From Dyadobacter sandarakinus (GTDB lineage: Bacteria; Bacteroidota; Bacteroidia; Cytophagales; Spirosomataceae), in NCBI RefSeq assembly GCF_016894445.1, contig NZ_CP056775.1, positions 5,575,001 through 5,639,000 on the forward strand: a DNA stretch of 64,000 bases, given 5' to 3'. Below the pieces are notes generated by a model that saw only the letters and a list, made by a program, of their open reading frames with translations, did not search any database and was not told the DNA's origin. Numbering within the stretch: position 1 is the first letter of the stretch; each line of letters starts with the position of its first letter. Shown in pieces: positions 35,410 to 45,374 of this stretch. Both the position numbers and the translations under genes were made by a program.

Positions 35410-37890
35410 CTATTGTTGCGGGATTTTAAGTTTTTGTCCTACCATAACACTGTTTCCCGACATATTGTTTAATTTTTTTATGTCCGCCACATTGGTATTG
35501 TAAGTCTGCGCAATGCGGAACAATGTTTCGCCGGGAGCCACCGTATGCGTCTGACTGCCTGATGCTACTTCCGATGTACCCGCCTGATCGTCTGATCCTT
35601 TCCGTACACGCAGTTTTTGGCCGCTTTTAAGCCTGTCACTGTCGGTCAGATTGTTCAGGCTCATCAGCTCGCGTACCGAGATGCCGTACATTCTGGCGAC
35701 ACTGTAATAAGTCTGTCCACCTTGTACCACGTGGTATCCCGTGCCTTCGCCTGCTGCCGTACTGCGGCTTTCTTCCCGTTCTTCCTGAGGTGTCTTAAAT
35801 GTAGAAGCCGGTACCGGCCGGTTTACCACCACACGCTCAGGCGCTGCACTGGTCGACGCTGAGGTCTCATTTACAGGATCTGCGGCAGCATCCTTGCTGA
35901 CAATAAGTTTTTGCCCCGGAGCCAGGCGGCTGCGGCTATCGCGGTCATTCAATGCAAGCAGCTCTTTCAGTGAAAGATTGTACTTGGCGGCAATGCCAAA
36001 GTACGTATCGCCAGACTGTACCGTATGATAGCTGGCCTTCGCAACGGATGGCGCTGCCGCTGCCGGAGCAGCTGTAGGTGCAGCAGCATCATTGTTTGCT
36101 GCCGCTTCCCGCGCCGCCTTCTCTGCCGCAGCTGCCCGTTGGCGCTGGTACACAGACATAGGCGCAGTGGTGCGGGTATCATTCGGGGTGATCACGCGGG
36201 TAGGTGCATTGCTCTTTACTTCGCGTTTTTCTTCGTCCGTTGATTTAAAAGAAGCATCTGCATTATCCTGCGTGATAATAACTACTCGGTCATTGGTTTC
36301 GGCGGTGGGCTGCTTTGTAGGGGTGCCTGCATTGGATGCAGCTGCGGGAGTAGTGGCTGGCGTTACAGCCGGAACCACGGCACCGGGTTTTACAGTACCG
36401 TCACTTTTTTCCACCAGTACAGGCGTATACTTTTTGCGCCCTGCTGCATTGGCAGGAATGTTTCCCGAAGCGGCTGTGCCGGCAACCGGAGCAGGCTCGC
36501 TGGTCGTTGCGGAAGCAACTGCCGGCGCGGTTGCAGCAGGTGAGGGCTGGGGAGGCGCAATGATTTCAACAGGCTGTTTTTTGGGTCGTTTTTTAGTTAA
36601 AAACAAAACCTGGCCCGTCTGTATCGGATAGTTGCGGCTGGTAGTGCGGTTGTATTTCAATAAATTAACAAGCCTAACACCATATTGCTGTGATACACTG
36701 TGCCAGGTGTCACCCGGGCGCGCCGTATGAAATGGCGTTGAAGCTTTCTTGTTTTTACGGGCGAGGTAATACACTTTACCAGGTATCAGCGGCATATCGG
36801 CCACCATATCATTGTATCGCATAAACTTCGGCATGCTCAGGTCGCCAGCTTTTGCCAGTGTCTTGGGCTTGTCGCCGGCCCTCGCTTCTACGCCCGGCAG
36901 ACCGTTGATCTCATACAATGCAGGTCCGTTCGGGTCAGAGGATTTCTTCGTGGATTTTTTCAGAACAGGGAAACCGCTTTCCTCATATACCGATGCGACA
37001 GCTGTCTGAGCCGGTGGAAGTGAAAGCTTTTCACGAACCGATGCCACCTGACTTACAGGTACAGGTATGGTGATCAGGTATTCACGGTCAGAAGGTACCT
37101 TGTCTTCATTGAGCCAGCGGTTATAATTTTTGAGGTCAATGGAAGCTATTCCCAGGTCCCGGGCAATCTCGTCAAAGCTTTTACCTTTTCCATAGTCCGA
37201 TTCCATTAATACAAATGCATTCGCAGTCTTGTACTTTTCGATCCCGGATTCAAGCGCAATTTTATGTGCAAAAAAGCGCAGTACGTAGCGGTCTGTTTTA
37301 CCATTAAGCGTCACTTCCCTTGCGTATGCCCAGTTTGCCGGAATTACTTTCTTAACACCGCCTGCACCCTGATAATAGGAGTAAAGTGTTGTAACCCAGT
37401 TGTTGAATTGCTGATTGTTTTTCTTGAGATACCAGGCAGCAGCATGGGTCGAAGAGCTGATATTCTTACGTTCGTCTACATGATCATCTACCCGGAGATT
37501 CAGCTCACGGGCGGTCTCGGGCTTCATTTGCCAGTAGCCTACTGCATTAGAGGTGGATACCACATCGGGGCGAAATGAGCTTTCCTGTACTGCCAGGTAC
37601 TTGAAATCAATGGGTACTTCTTCGTCCATCAGAATGCCTTCCACGATCGGGAAGTGCAGGATAGCCCGGTCCAGTTTTTCTTCCCAGAACTTCCGGTTGC
37701 TCATCAGGCTCTTGATATCTTCCTCAATAATATTTTGTGCATTACGGTCAAACTTCACCGTGATGCCGCCAAAGGAAACGCTTGAAGGAATATCAGGTAC
37801 ACCCTGCGCTGCAATCTGGCCTATGCTCAGCGTCAGCAACATGCAGGCTGCACATACAAATCGGAAGTTTGTGAAGAAAATTCGGGCCAT
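35410..37890 (-). CDS. LysM-containing lytic transglycosylase (MltD-like)
   Basis: 826 residues. After a signal peptide (cut near AAQ) comes an SLT domain (about 70-260) with catalytic Glu103 in LAVQESSFRP and the motif SSTHAAAWYL. Four LysM domains that bind glycan follow: one near 395-435 (ARPGDTWHSVSQQYGV) and three in the C-terminal third (VQSGDTYFGIAAKYNL, VQGGQTYYSVARMYGI, VAPGETLFRIAQTYNT). Long Ala/Pro/Thr linkers separate them. It cleaves the glycan strand with 1,6-anhydro ends, in growth or division. Confidence 0.94.
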   Translation of the reverse strand: MARIFFTNFRFVCAACMLLTLSIGQIAAQGVPDIPSSVSFGGITVKFDRNAQNIIEEDIKSLMSNRKFWEEKLDRAILHFPIVEGILMDEEVPIDFKYLAVQESSFRPDVVSTSNAVGYWQMKPETARELNLRVDDHVDERKNISSSTHAAAWYLKKNNQQFNNWVTTLYSYYQGAGGVKKVIPANWAYAREVTLNGKTDRYVLRFFAHKIALESGIEKYKTANAFVLMESDYGKGKSFDEIARDLGIASIDLKNYNRWLNEDKVPSDREYLITIPVPVSQVASVREKLSLPPAQTAVASVYEESGFPVLKKSTKKSSDPNGPALYEINGLPGVEARAGDKPKTLAKAGDLSMPKFMRYNDMVADMPLIPGKVYYLARKNKKASTPFHTARPGDTWHSVSQQYGVRLVNLLKYNRTTSRNYPIQTGQVLFLTKKRPKKQPVEIIAPPQPSPAATAPAVASATTSEPAPVAGTAASGNIPANAAGRKKYTPVLVEKSDGTVKPGAVVPAVTPATTPAAASNAGTPTKQPTAETNDRVVIITQDNADASFKSTDEEKREVKSNAPTRVITPNDTRTTAPMSVYQRQRAAAAEKAAREAAANNDAAAPTAAPAAAAPSVAKASYHTVQSGDTYFGIAAKYNLSLKELLALNDRDSRSRLAPGQKLIVSKDAAADPVNETSASTSAAPERVVVNRPVPASTFKTPQEEREESRSTAAGEGTGYHVVQGGQTYYSVARMYGISVRELMSLNNLTDSDRLKSGQKLRVRKGSDDQAGTSEVASGSQTHTVAPGETLFRIAQTYNTNVADIKKLNNMSGNSVMVGQKLKIPQQ

Positions 37891-37921
37891 ATCTATAGGT
37901 ACTTGGCTGTAAGTTTTTCTA

Positions 37922-38566
37922 TTATAGTTTTTGTACGATCATCAGACCGTCGCGAACGGGCAGCAGGATGTTGGATACCCTCGGATCGTCCTGGATCATC
38001 TTGTTGAAATCCACCATAGATCGGGTATCCTTATCGGTTTTTCCGCTTTCTGCGGTGATCACCTTGCCGCTCCAGAGTACATTGTCGGCAATAAGAAAAC
38101 CACCTTCGCGTACCTTGTCAAGGCAAAGATGGTAATAGTTGGCGTAATTTAACTTGTCCGCGTCGATAAAGACGATGTCGAAGAACCCGTCAAGGGTCGG
38201 AATGATGTCTGATGCATTCCCGATGCGGTAGTCGATCTGGTGCTTGTACGGAGACTGGTCGAAGTAGGAGCGGGTAAAGGTTTCGAGCTCTTCATTCACA
38301 TCAATGGTAATCAGTTTCCCATTTTCAGTGAGTCCTTCACAAAGGCATAAAGCGGAGTAGCCGGTATAGGTGCCGATTTCGAGAACCCGCTCGGGACGTA
38401 TCATCCTCGACATCATGGACAGCAATCTGCCCTGCAGGTGGCCTGAAAGCATGCGCGGACTGAGAATGCGGGCATAGGTCTCGCGGTTCAAAGACTTCAG
38501 CAGCTCACTTTCTTGATCCGTGTGGCGCACGGAATATTCCTCAATTTCCTCTGCCAGAAACTTCAT
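37922..38566 (-). CDS. SAM-dependent O-methyltransferase (caffeoyl-CoA type)
   Basis: 214 residues of the class I fold. The SAM site is ERVLEIGTYTGYSALCL, followed by the acidic IDVNEELE, then the metal-binding FDIVFIDADKLNY, the family's Asp/Asn ligands. These enzymes methylate catechol hydroxyls in a divalent-metal-dependent way; the substrate here is unknown. Own promoter predicted at 38583-38609. Confidence 0.92.
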   Translation of the reverse strand: MKFLAEEIEEYSVRHTDQESELLKSLNRETYARILSPRMLSGHLQGRLLSMMSRMIRPERVLEIGTYTGYSALCLCEGLTENGKLITIDVNEELETFTRSYFDQSPYKHQIDYRIGNASDIIPTLDGFFDIVFIDADKLNYANYYHLCLDKVREGGFLIADNVLWSGKVITAESGKTDKDTRSMVDFNKMIQDDPRVSNILLPVRDGLMIVQKL

Positions 38567-38582
38567 TTTGATGATACTGTAC

Positions 38583-38609
38583 CAAATATAATTTGATCAA
38601 GTTAATCAA
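38583..38609 (-). promoter_or_regulatory. Promoter for the O-methyltransferase gene
   Basis: Minus-strand TTG (38609-38607) and -7 box TATATTTG (38590-38583), 16 bp apart. The TTG overlaps the rmlA stop. Predicted start about 10 bases before the ATG. Confidence 0.4.
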
Positions 38610-39472
38610 ATATTGGCAACGATGCGTTCCAGGTAAGTGCCGTAACCGCTTTTTACCAGTGGTTTGGCAATTTCACGCAATTGTTCTGCATTAATAAAGC
38701 CCATGCGATAGGCAATCTCCTCAATACAGCCGACCTTCTGTCCCTGCCGTTCTTCAATGACCTGTACAAATTGTCCCGCCTGCATCAGCGAAGTGAATGT
38801 TCCGGTATCCAGCCAGGCAGTACCCCGGTTAAGAACTCCCACTTTCAGCTTTCCTTTTTCAAGATACACACGGTTTACGTCCGTAATTTCAAGTTCGCCC
38901 CTGGGGGAAGGATCAATGGTTCTGGCAATTTCGACCACATCATTATCGTAAAAATAAAGACCTGGTACCGCATAGTTCGACTTCGGTTTTTCCGGCTTTT
39001 CTTCTATTGTCAGCACGGTATTGTCTTTGTCAAACTCCACCACGCCGTAACGTTCCGGATCATGAACCTGATATGCGAATATCACACCACCGTCGGGATC
39101 ATTGTTGGATTGCAGCAGGCGTGACAGCCCGGATCCATAAAAGATGTTATCTCCCAGAATAAGCGCTACTTTATCATTTCCGATGAATTCTTCTCCAATA
39201 ATAAAGGCCTGCGCAAGTCCGTCCGGGCTGGGTTGTACGGCATAGCTGAAAGAGCATCCGAGGCGACTGCCGTCTCCGAGCAGCTTTTCAAAATGCGGCA
39301 AATCATGCGGGGTGGATATGATCAGGATTTCCCGGATACCCGCCAGCATCAGAATGGACAGCGGGTAATAAATCATGGGCTTGTCGTAAACAGGCATCAG
39401 CTGCTTGCTGACAGCGAGGGTGAGGGGGTGCAGCCTCGTGCCGGAACCGCCGGCCAGAATAATTCCTTTCAT
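38606..39472 (-). CDS. rmlA: Glucose-1-phosphate thymidylyltransferase
   Basis: 288 residues. It makes dTDP-glucose from glucose 1-phosphate and dTTP, the first step to dTDP-rhamnose and related sugars. The nucleotide motif [11 protein letters not shown] is at the N-terminus, with [14 protein letters not shown] and [12 protein letters not shown] later. It lies 29 bp after rmlB on the same strand. rmlC and rmlD are not in the window, so the final sugar may not be rhamnose. Confidence 0.96.
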   Translation of the reverse strand: MKGIILAGGSGTRLHPLTLAVSKQLMPVYDKPMIYYPLSILMLAGIREILIISTPHDLPHFEKLLGDGSRLGCSFSYAVQPSPDGLAQAFIIGEEFIGNDKVALILGDNIFYGSGLSRLLQSNNDPDGGVIFAYQVHDPERYGVVEFDKDNTVLTIEEKPEKPKSNYAVPGLYFYDNDVVEIARTIDPSPRGELEITDVNRVYLEKGKLKVGVLNRGTAWLDTGTFTSLMQAGQFVQVIEERQGQKVGCIEEIAYRMGFINAEQLREIAKPLVKSGYGTYLERIVANI

Positions 39473-39501
39473 GAATGCAGTGGTGTTAAAAATGGAGAAA
39501 C

Positions 39502-40557
39502 TTACCGGTCAAGGTACATTTCGTCGTAGTATTTCTGGTATGTGCCTGAGGTGACGTTGTTGAGCCAGTCCTGGTTGGTGAGGTACCATTCTACAGTGCG
39601 TTCAAGACCTTCGGCAAACTGCAGGGAAGGTTTCCAGCCCAGTTCTTCCGACAGCTTGGTAGCGTCTATTGCGTAGCGCAAATCGTGTCCTGCACGGTCT
39701 GTGACATAAGTAATCAGCTTTTTGGATTCACCTTCGGGCCTGCCCAGTTTACGGTCCATGATGCTGCAGAGCAGATGCACAAGGTCAATGTTCTTCCATT
39801 CGTTATGCCCGCCGATATTGTAGGTTTCCCCGTTTACGCCTTTGTGGTAGATGACATCAATGGCGATTGCATGATCCTCGACAAACAGCCAGTCACGGAT
39901 GTTTTCACCTTTTCCGTAAACAGGAAGCGGCTTCTGCTGGATGATGTTATGGATCATCAGCGGGATCAGCTTCTCAGGAAAGTGATTGGGACCGTAGTTG
40001 TTGGAACAGTTGGAAATGACCACCGGCAGCTTGTAGGTATTATGGTAAGCCCTTACAAAATGGTCGGATGATGCCTTGGAAGCTGAATAGGGCGACCGGG
40101 GATCGTATTTGGTAGTTTCAACAAAGAAAGTACCCGGATCATGCAGCTCTCCGTACACCTCATCTGTTGATACATGGTAAAATCTTTTATCAGAAAAATC
40201 GTCTTTCCATGCTTTTTTGGCCGCATTCAGCAGGTTAACAGTACCTACTACATTGGTCAGCACAAACGACATCGGATCCGAAATCGAGCGGTCCACGTGG
40301 CTTTCAGCAGCAAGGTGCACCACACCTGAAAAGTCGTGCTCTTCAAAAAGCCTGTCGATGAATGCAGCATCTACAATATCCCCTTTGACAAAGGTATAAT
40401 TGGAAGCCTGCTCCACATCCCTCAGGTTTTCGAGGTTTCCAGCATAGGTAAGTGCGTCAAGATTGACAATGTGGTACTCGGGATGAAAGTTGACGAAACG
40501 GCGTACGACATGCGAGCCGATAAAACCAGCCCCTCCGGTGATCAGTATCTTTTTCAT
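39502..40557 (-). CDS. rmlB: dTDP-glucose 4,6-dehydratase
   Basis: 351 residues, extended short-chain dehydrogenase fold. It turns dTDP-glucose to dTDP-4-keto-6-deoxyglucose. NAD motif [11 protein letters not shown], the catalytic STDEVYG (Thr-Asp-Glu) and YSASKASSD (YxxxK) are all present. Its ATG overlaps the galE stop by the four bases ATGA, so translation is coupled. A longer in-frame reading to 40632 lies inside galE and is rejected. Confidence 0.96.
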   Translation of the reverse strand: MKKILITGGAGFIGSHVVRRFVNFHPEYHIVNLDALTYAGNLENLRDVEQASNYTFVKGDIVDAAFIDRLFEEHDFSGVVHLAAESHVDRSISDPMSFVLTNVVGTVNLLNAAKKAWKDDFSDKRFYHVSTDEVYGELHDPGTFFVETTKYDPRSPYSASKASSDHFVRAYHNTYKLPVVISNCSNNYGPNHFPEKLIPLMIHNIIQQKPLPVYGKGENIRDWLFVEDHAIAIDVIYHKGVNGETYNIGGHNEWKNIDLVHLLCSIMDRKLGRPEGESKKLITYVTDRAGHDLRYAIDATKLSEELGWKPSLQFAEGLERTVEWYLTNQDWLNNVTSGTYQKYYDEMYLDR

Positions 40558-41573
40558 TTCTCGAAAGTTATCTTTTTCTGCCAGTTCCAGGCATCCCGCA
40601 GTGCCTCTGCAATGGATTTTTCGGCACGCCACTTCATCACATTGTTCACCTTGTCCGCCTGCGCGTAAATTTTCTCCACATCACCCGGCCTACGCGGTCC
40701 GATGGTATAATTAAGCTTCACGCCCGATACTTCTTCAAAAGTACTGATGAGCTGCAGAACCGTGTATCCCTCGCCGGTGCCGACATTGAATACATCATAA
40801 TAATCCTGATCCGTTTGCTGGTCAAGCAGTTCCAATGCTTTTACGTGTGCCTTGGCCAGGTCGACCACATGGATAAAGTCACGCACACAGGTGCCATCGG
40901 GTGTATCATAATCGCTGCCGAAAACAGTAAGCGAAGGCCGTAAGCCCGCGGCGGTTTGCGTGATAAATGGTACCAGGTTGCTGGGCACACCATTAGGCAA
41001 CTCACCGATCAGTGCAGACTCGTGTGCACCGATAGGATTGAAATAGCGGAGAGAAATGGCTTTCAGTCCCGGTTTGGAATGAACGTGGTCGCGGATAATA
41101 TCTTCGGCGATGGCCTTGGTATTACCATAAGGCGAAGTAGCCGGTTGCCTTGGGGTACTTTCGGTCACCGGCAAATGCTCGGGCTGACCGTAAACGGTAC
41201 AGGAAGATGAGAAAACAAAACTTTTCACATTAAACTCCTTAGCCGCACGCAGCAGCACAAGCAGTGAAATCAGGTTGTTTTCGTAGTAATTAAGCGGCTT
41301 CTCGACAGACTCGCCTACCGCTTTGTAGGCTGCAAAATGAATGACACCGTCAAACTGCTCTTTCCTGAACAGTTCCCTTACCTGCTCGGTGTCATTGCAG
41401 TCCATTTCATAAAATGGAAAGTCTTTGCCGGTGATTTTCCTGATACCTTCCAGAACTCCGTGATTGGAATTATAAAGGTTATCAATAATGACGGGTTCGA
41501 ACCCCGCCTGATGCAACTCTACTACTGTGTGAGAACCTATAAATCCGGCTCCGCCGGTCACCAGAATTTTCAT
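40554..41573 (-). CDS. galE: UDP-glucose 4-epimerase
   Basis: 339 residues. It interconverts UDP-glucose and UDP-galactose by transient oxidation at C4. It has [11 protein letters not shown], the catalytic YGNTKA (YxxxK) and the typical RPGDVEKIYA near the C-terminus. First of the galE-rmlB-rmlA unit, which supplies activated sugars for surface polysaccharide or lipopolysaccharide. Confidence 0.96.
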   Translation of the reverse strand: MKILVTGGAGFIGSHTVVELHQAGFEPVIIDNLYNSNHGVLEGIRKITGKDFPFYEMDCNDTEQVRELFRKEQFDGVIHFAAYKAVGESVEKPLNYYENNLISLLVLLRAAKEFNVKSFVFSSSCTVYGQPEHLPVTESTPRQPATSPYGNTKAIAEDIIRDHVHSKPGLKAISLRYFNPIGAHESALIGELPNGVPSNLVPFITQTAAGLRPSLTVFGSDYDTPDGTCVRDFIHVVDLAKAHVKALELLDQQTDQDYYDVFNVGTGEGYTVLQLISTFEEVSGVKLNYTIGPRRPGDVEKIYAQADKVNNVMKWRAEKSIAEALRDAWNWQKKITFEK

Positions 41574-41783
41574 GCGCGCAAGCGTGGTAAAATTGTTTGT
41601 GGTATAGCAAGTAAGCGATAAAGTGGATAAAATCCTCGATGAAGCGGAAATTTTGACGCATTTTCGTCATAGGACTATCACGCTCGGTCGCATATTTTTA
41701 TGGGCAAAAGTAGAAAATATGATGTCTATAAAAAAAATTTGTTTTTATTTAAACATTGGTTGTTAAACGAAGATTTGAGGAAA

Positions 41784-42632
41784 ATGAACCAGCGAGAAAT
41801 TAAAGCATTGATATCCCTGCTCGATGATGAGGACAACGAAGTAAGCCAGCATGTGGAGGGTAAAATCCTGTCGCTGGGAGGGAATGTGATCCCTTTTCTT
41901 GAAACGGAATGGGAGGAAAATTTTAACCCGATATTGCAGCGTAAGATTGAGGAACTGATTCATGAGTTGCAGCTGGGGATCATGATAGAGCGCCTGCAGG
42001 TATGGAAAAACGGGGGCGCACTCGATCTGCTGGAAGGTATGTGGATCATTGCGACCTACCATTACCCGGACCTTTCGCTCGATAAGCTGCGTACCACCGT
42101 CGAGCAGCTTTACTATGATATCTGGATACAGTTTCAGGAGGAGATGAATGCGGTGGACCAGGTCAAGCGCATTAACAGTATCTTTTTTGGAACAATGAAT
42201 TTCTCGGCGAATACCAAGAATTTCCATTCGCCTACCAATTCCATGGTCAATGTTGTGCTTGAAAGCCGGCGCGGTAATCCCATTTCCCTGTGCGTGATTT
42301 ACATGCTCGTAGCGCGGAAGCTGGGTATGCCTGTGTATGGTGTTAACCTGCCCAATTTGTTTGTGCTGACCTACAAGAGTGATCGTACGCAGTTTTATAT
42401 CAATGTTTTCAACCGTGGAATCATCTTTTCCAAAACGGATATCGACCACTACATTGCCCAGCTCAACATCAAGCCAAAGGACATCTTTTATCAGCCGTGC
42501 TCCAATCTTGAAATTGTGCAGCGTGTATTGAGGAACCTGATCCTGTCGTACGAAAAAACAAGTGAGCAGGAAAAGATCAGCGAAATTGAGAAGATACTGA
42601 AAGCGACCCTCGACGAGGATATTGCAGACTAG
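41784..42632 (+). CDS. SirB1 / transglutaminase-like protein
   Basis: 282 residues from MNQREIKALISLLDDED, the usual start in Bacteroidota; an ATG at 41700 would add 28 residues. The N-terminal half is helical. The second half has the SirB1 core RRGNPISLCVIYMLVARKLGMPVYGVNLP (in parts). Relatives continue with a conserved His (PGHF or PQHF), but here the residue is Leu (PNLFVLTY). The papain-like reaction is therefore doubtful and a binding or structural role is more likely. Convergent with the next gene, with a 3-bp gap. Confidence 0.8.
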   Translation: MNQREIKALISLLDDEDNEVSQHVEGKILSLGGNVIPFLETEWEENFNPILQRKIEELIHELQLGIMIERLQVWKNGGALDLLEGMWIIATYHYPDLSLDKLRTTVEQLYYDIWIQFQEEMNAVDQVKRINSIFFGTMNFSANTKNFHSPTNSMVNVVLESRRGNPISLCVIYMLVARKLGMPVYGVNLPNLFVLTYKSDRTQFYINVFNRGIIFSKTDIDHYIAQLNIKPKDIFYQPCSNLEIVQRVLRNLILSYEKTSEQEKISEIEKILKATLDEDIAD

Positions 42633-42635
42633 CGG

Positions 42636-43265
42636 CTACAATGCAATTGCCAGGCAATGTCCGTCAAACCAGCGGAGGTGAATGTCTGATTTAATAATTG
42701 TCAGTTCGTCTGTGAGGATACCTTTCAGCTGCGGATGTTTACCGGTAAAAGGCTGGATGAAAATGGACTCCCGGAAACTCACCTTCTTTCTTCCATACAT
42801 CTTGTACAAGGCCTCCTTGGCGCACCAGTACATGCATAGTGGCGATATCTCATCAGCCGCGTGGGCGTATTCAGAAGGAGAGAGGTACTTCCTGGACGTT
42901 CGTCGCAGTTTTTCGTCTTCCTTCTCCATATCAATGCCTACGGACGAAACAGGATTGATCGCTACGGCCACGAACTCGAAAGTATGGGTAATGGAAATGT
43001 GGGAGCTGTTATTGACAAGGTATGCCTTGCCGTGCTCATCTTTGTGCAGGCCCATGTAATCGATCCCGAATTGCTCTACCAGTGTTTTCACAAGCATCCG
43101 GCTGGCTAGCCACTCACGTCTTTTCTGCGGGTGTGAGATCAGGCCGAGCTCGTCGGAGTTGAAGGTGCTTCCCAGGCTTTTCCTTAGTACATCTTCCGTT
43201 TCGGTCAGTTTCCAGAGGAGCAGCGTACAATGCTCCCCGATCGTCTCCGAGTGAACGAGCGGCAT
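42636..43265 (-). CDS. 4'-phosphopantetheinyl transferase (Sfp/AcpT type)
   Basis: 209 residues. It transfers phosphopantetheine from CoA to a Ser of carrier proteins. The magnesium motif GIDMEKEDEKL and the WCAKEALYKMYG motif (WxxKEAxxK) are clear. The target could be the fatty-acid acyl carrier protein or a secondary-metabolite carrier; no carrier gene is in the window. The ATG at 43265 is used, since 43298 is TTG. Divergent from the WD40 gene. Confidence 0.93.
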   Translation of the reverse strand: MPLVHSETIGEHCTLLLWKLTETEDVLRKSLGSTFNSDELGLISHPQKRREWLASRMLVKTLVEQFGIDYMGLHKDEHGKAYLVNNSSHISITHTFEFVAVAINPVSSVGIDMEKEDEKLRRTSRKYLSPSEYAHAADEISPLCMYWCAKEALYKMYGRKKVSFRESIFIQPFTGKHPQLKGILTDELTIIKSDIHLRWFDGHCLAIAL

Positions 43266-43358
43266 ATTTATTCTGTTAACAAATTCTATTTTTGACAACC
43301 GGCTGTCGTAAGTATCGGCTTGCCGGCTTTTTTTTACCCTTACTCACCCAATGAAGGC

Positions 43359-44258
43359 ATGATTGTCCGCAAAGTAGATACTTTTTCCGGTCATAGAGAC
43401 AGTGTTTACACAATTATTTCAGATCGTTCCGGGCAGGGTTTCTACTCGGCAGGAGCGGATGGTTACGTGATCCACTGGGATCTTACCCGGCCCGATCTCG
43501 GCAAGCTGGTGGCAAGAATCGGGGCGTCGGTTTACGCAATGTCCCTGCATCAGGAAGGCAATGCATTGTGGATCGGTCAGAACTATGAGGGAATCCAGGT
43601 GCTTGATCTTGAAAACAACAAAGTGGAGCGTACCGCCCGGATCACAAGTGCCGCTATTTTTGACATTAAGATACATGAAAACATAGCCCTGATCGCTTTG
43701 GGAGACGGGGTGATCGTGGTCATGGACATTCCATCGTTCGCTGTAAAAAAGCATATCAAAATTGCGGGTAAAAGTATCAGGTCACTGTCTGTCAATCCTT
43801 TGACGGGAGAGTTTGCGAGCGGGGACAGTGAGCATAATGTTCACATATTTGATCTTGCCGGTTTGACCCTGAAACGAACCATCCGCTCGCATACCAACTC
43901 CGTCTTTTCGGTTCAATACTCGAAAGATGGCCAGTACCTTTTTTCGGCCGGGCGTGACGCGCATCTCAAAATCTGGGACGTGGGGCAAGGGTACGAGGCC
44001 GCAGCAGACATACCGGCGCATATGTACGCAATCAACGATGTGAAATTCAGCCCGGACGGGACATTGTTTGCGACGTGCAGCATGGATAAGTCGGTGAAAG
44101 TGTGGGAAACATCTTCATTCAAGCTCAGGAAAATAATAGACCGGGCACGGCATGCAGGGCATGGAACCTCGGTGAACAAGCTCCTTTGGACAAGCTTTGA
44201 AAATCAGCTGATTTCGTGTAGCGACGACCGGATGATCTCGGTTTGGGAGGTACTTTGA
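43359..44258 (+). CDS. WD40-repeat beta-propeller protein
   Basis: 299 residues forming about seven WD repeats, for example SGHRDSVYTIISDRSGQ, RSHTNSVFSVQYSKDGQYLFSAG (in parts), PAHMYAINDVKFSPDGT and the end LISCSDDRMISVWEVL. There is no signal peptide, so it is cytoplasmic. WD propellers are protein-binding platforms and the partner is unknown. The ATG at 43359 precedes MIVRKVDTFSGH. Confidence 0.88.
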   Translation: MIVRKVDTFSGHRDSVYTIISDRSGQGFYSAGADGYVIHWDLTRPDLGKLVARIGASVYAMSLHQEGNALWIGQNYEGIQVLDLENNKVERTARITSAAIFDIKIHENIALIALGDGVIVVMDIPSFAVKKHIKIAGKSIRSLSVNPLTGEFASGDSEHNVHIFDLAGLTLKRTIRSHTNSVFSVQYSKDGQYLFSAGRDAHLKIWDVGQGYEAAADIPAHMYAINDVKFSPDGTLFATCSMDKSVKVWETSSFKLRKIIDRARHAGHGTSVNKLLWTSFENQLISCSDDRMISVWEVL

Positions 44259-44363
44259 GGGCGTACATATAATATGGTAATGTAGGTCGATACTTTGAAA
44301 AATGACACATATATCTTTAACTTACACCACCATTGCCAATTAAACCAAAGCAGATACCGCCCC

Positions 44364-45368
44364 ATGAAAATTTCCGCAATCGACATACGCAAGCACACTT
44401 TTGAAAAGATTTTCAGAGGTTATGATCCGGACGAAGTTGATGCTTTCCTGAACTCGTTGTCGCAGGAATGGGAGCGGGTGTCCAGCGAAAACAACCTGCT
44501 CAAAATGCAGCTGGAATATGCGGAAAAAGAACTGGCCAAGCTGAAAGATATTGAATCGACCCTATTCAGGACGTTGAAAGCGGCAGAAGATACCAGCCGC
44601 ATGATCGAGAAAGAGGCGAATGAGAATGCTGAGAAAAGGATAGAAGAGTCGCGGTTGGCGGCGAATGATCTGGTGGCTGAAGCGGAAAACAGGACCAACC
44701 GAATTGTTCAGGAGACCGAGGAAAAACTGAAACGCTTCAAGGATGACTTTGCGGCAGAAATCAGGGTGCAGGAGCGGGATTTCAAAGCAATCGAAAATTT
44801 CCGTGAAAACCTGATCGTGCAGCTTTCGTCCCTGGCCAACAGTACGATGGAAACGGTGGAAAGGTTTGAGCAGAAGTTTGATAAAGAGTCTGTGCTGAAC
44901 CGGATGGAAGAGATCCGCAAGCACGTATCCGACATTGAATTGCCTAAAAAAGGAATAGCCCAAATGCCGGCCCCGGAACCAGCTGCGCCAGTGGCTGAAA
45001 ACGAGACCGAAGAAGAAGTGCTGGTGGTGTTGAATGATGAAAAACCGGATATCATTTTTGATCTGCCCGAGGCAGAGCCGGAGATAGAAGACACTGAACC
45101 AGTAGCGGAAGAAATCCCGGAAGTTCCTGTGGAAGAGCCGGTATTTGCTGAACCTGTGGCCGAGTTTACGCCTGAGCCTGCTGTAAACGTAAGAGACGAA
45201 AAACCTGCAAGAACAGCCGCTGATGAGGCCAATGAAGCACTGGCCGAAATGCACCAGTCTGCCGAAAGAGCCCGGGTGACTTCTCCGGGAATCAACCGGC
45301 CGAGAACACCCGAAAGTACACCCGCCAGGAAGACAACCGGGGGCGGATCATTTTTTGACCAAATCTGA
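44364..45368 (+). CDS. DivIVA-domain coiled-coil protein
   Basis: 334 residues. The N-terminal DivIVA membrane-binding segment is MKISAIDIRKHTFEKIFRGY and DPDEVDAFLNSLSQEWE. A long coiled coil (about 35-190) follows, then an acidic Pro/Glu/Val-rich region (about 195-300) and a short basic end. DivIVA proteins sense negatively curved membrane at poles or division sites. In Bacteroidota their task is poorly known. The stop is followed in the same frame, three codons later, by the folB start. Confidence 0.88.
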   Translation: MKISAIDIRKHTFEKIFRGYDPDEVDAFLNSLSQEWERVSSENNLLKMQLEYAEKELAKLKDIESTLFRTLKAAEDTSRMIEKEANENAEKRIEESRLAANDLVAEAENRTNRIVQETEEKLKRFKDDFAAEIRVQERDFKAIENFRENLIVQLSSLANSTMETVERFEQKFDKESVLNRMEEIRKHVSDIELPKKGIAQMPAPEPAAPVAENETEEEVLVVLNDEKPDIIFDLPEAEPEIEDTEPVAEEIPEVPVEEPVFAEPVAEFTPEPAVNVRDEKPARTAADEANEALAEMHQSAERARVTSPGINRPRTPESTPARKTTGGGSFFDQI

Positions 45369-45374
45369 CGCACT

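Noticed and set aside
40558-40632. N-terminal extension of RmlB into galE
   Set aside because: The true start MKKILITGG fits the family and has a 4-base ATGA overlap with galE.
42636-43265. Phosphopantetheinyl transferase as a sign of a polyketide or peptide synthase cluster
   Set aside because: No carrier protein, synthase or adenylation domain lies in the window; every bacterium needs such an enzyme for fatty-acid synthesis.
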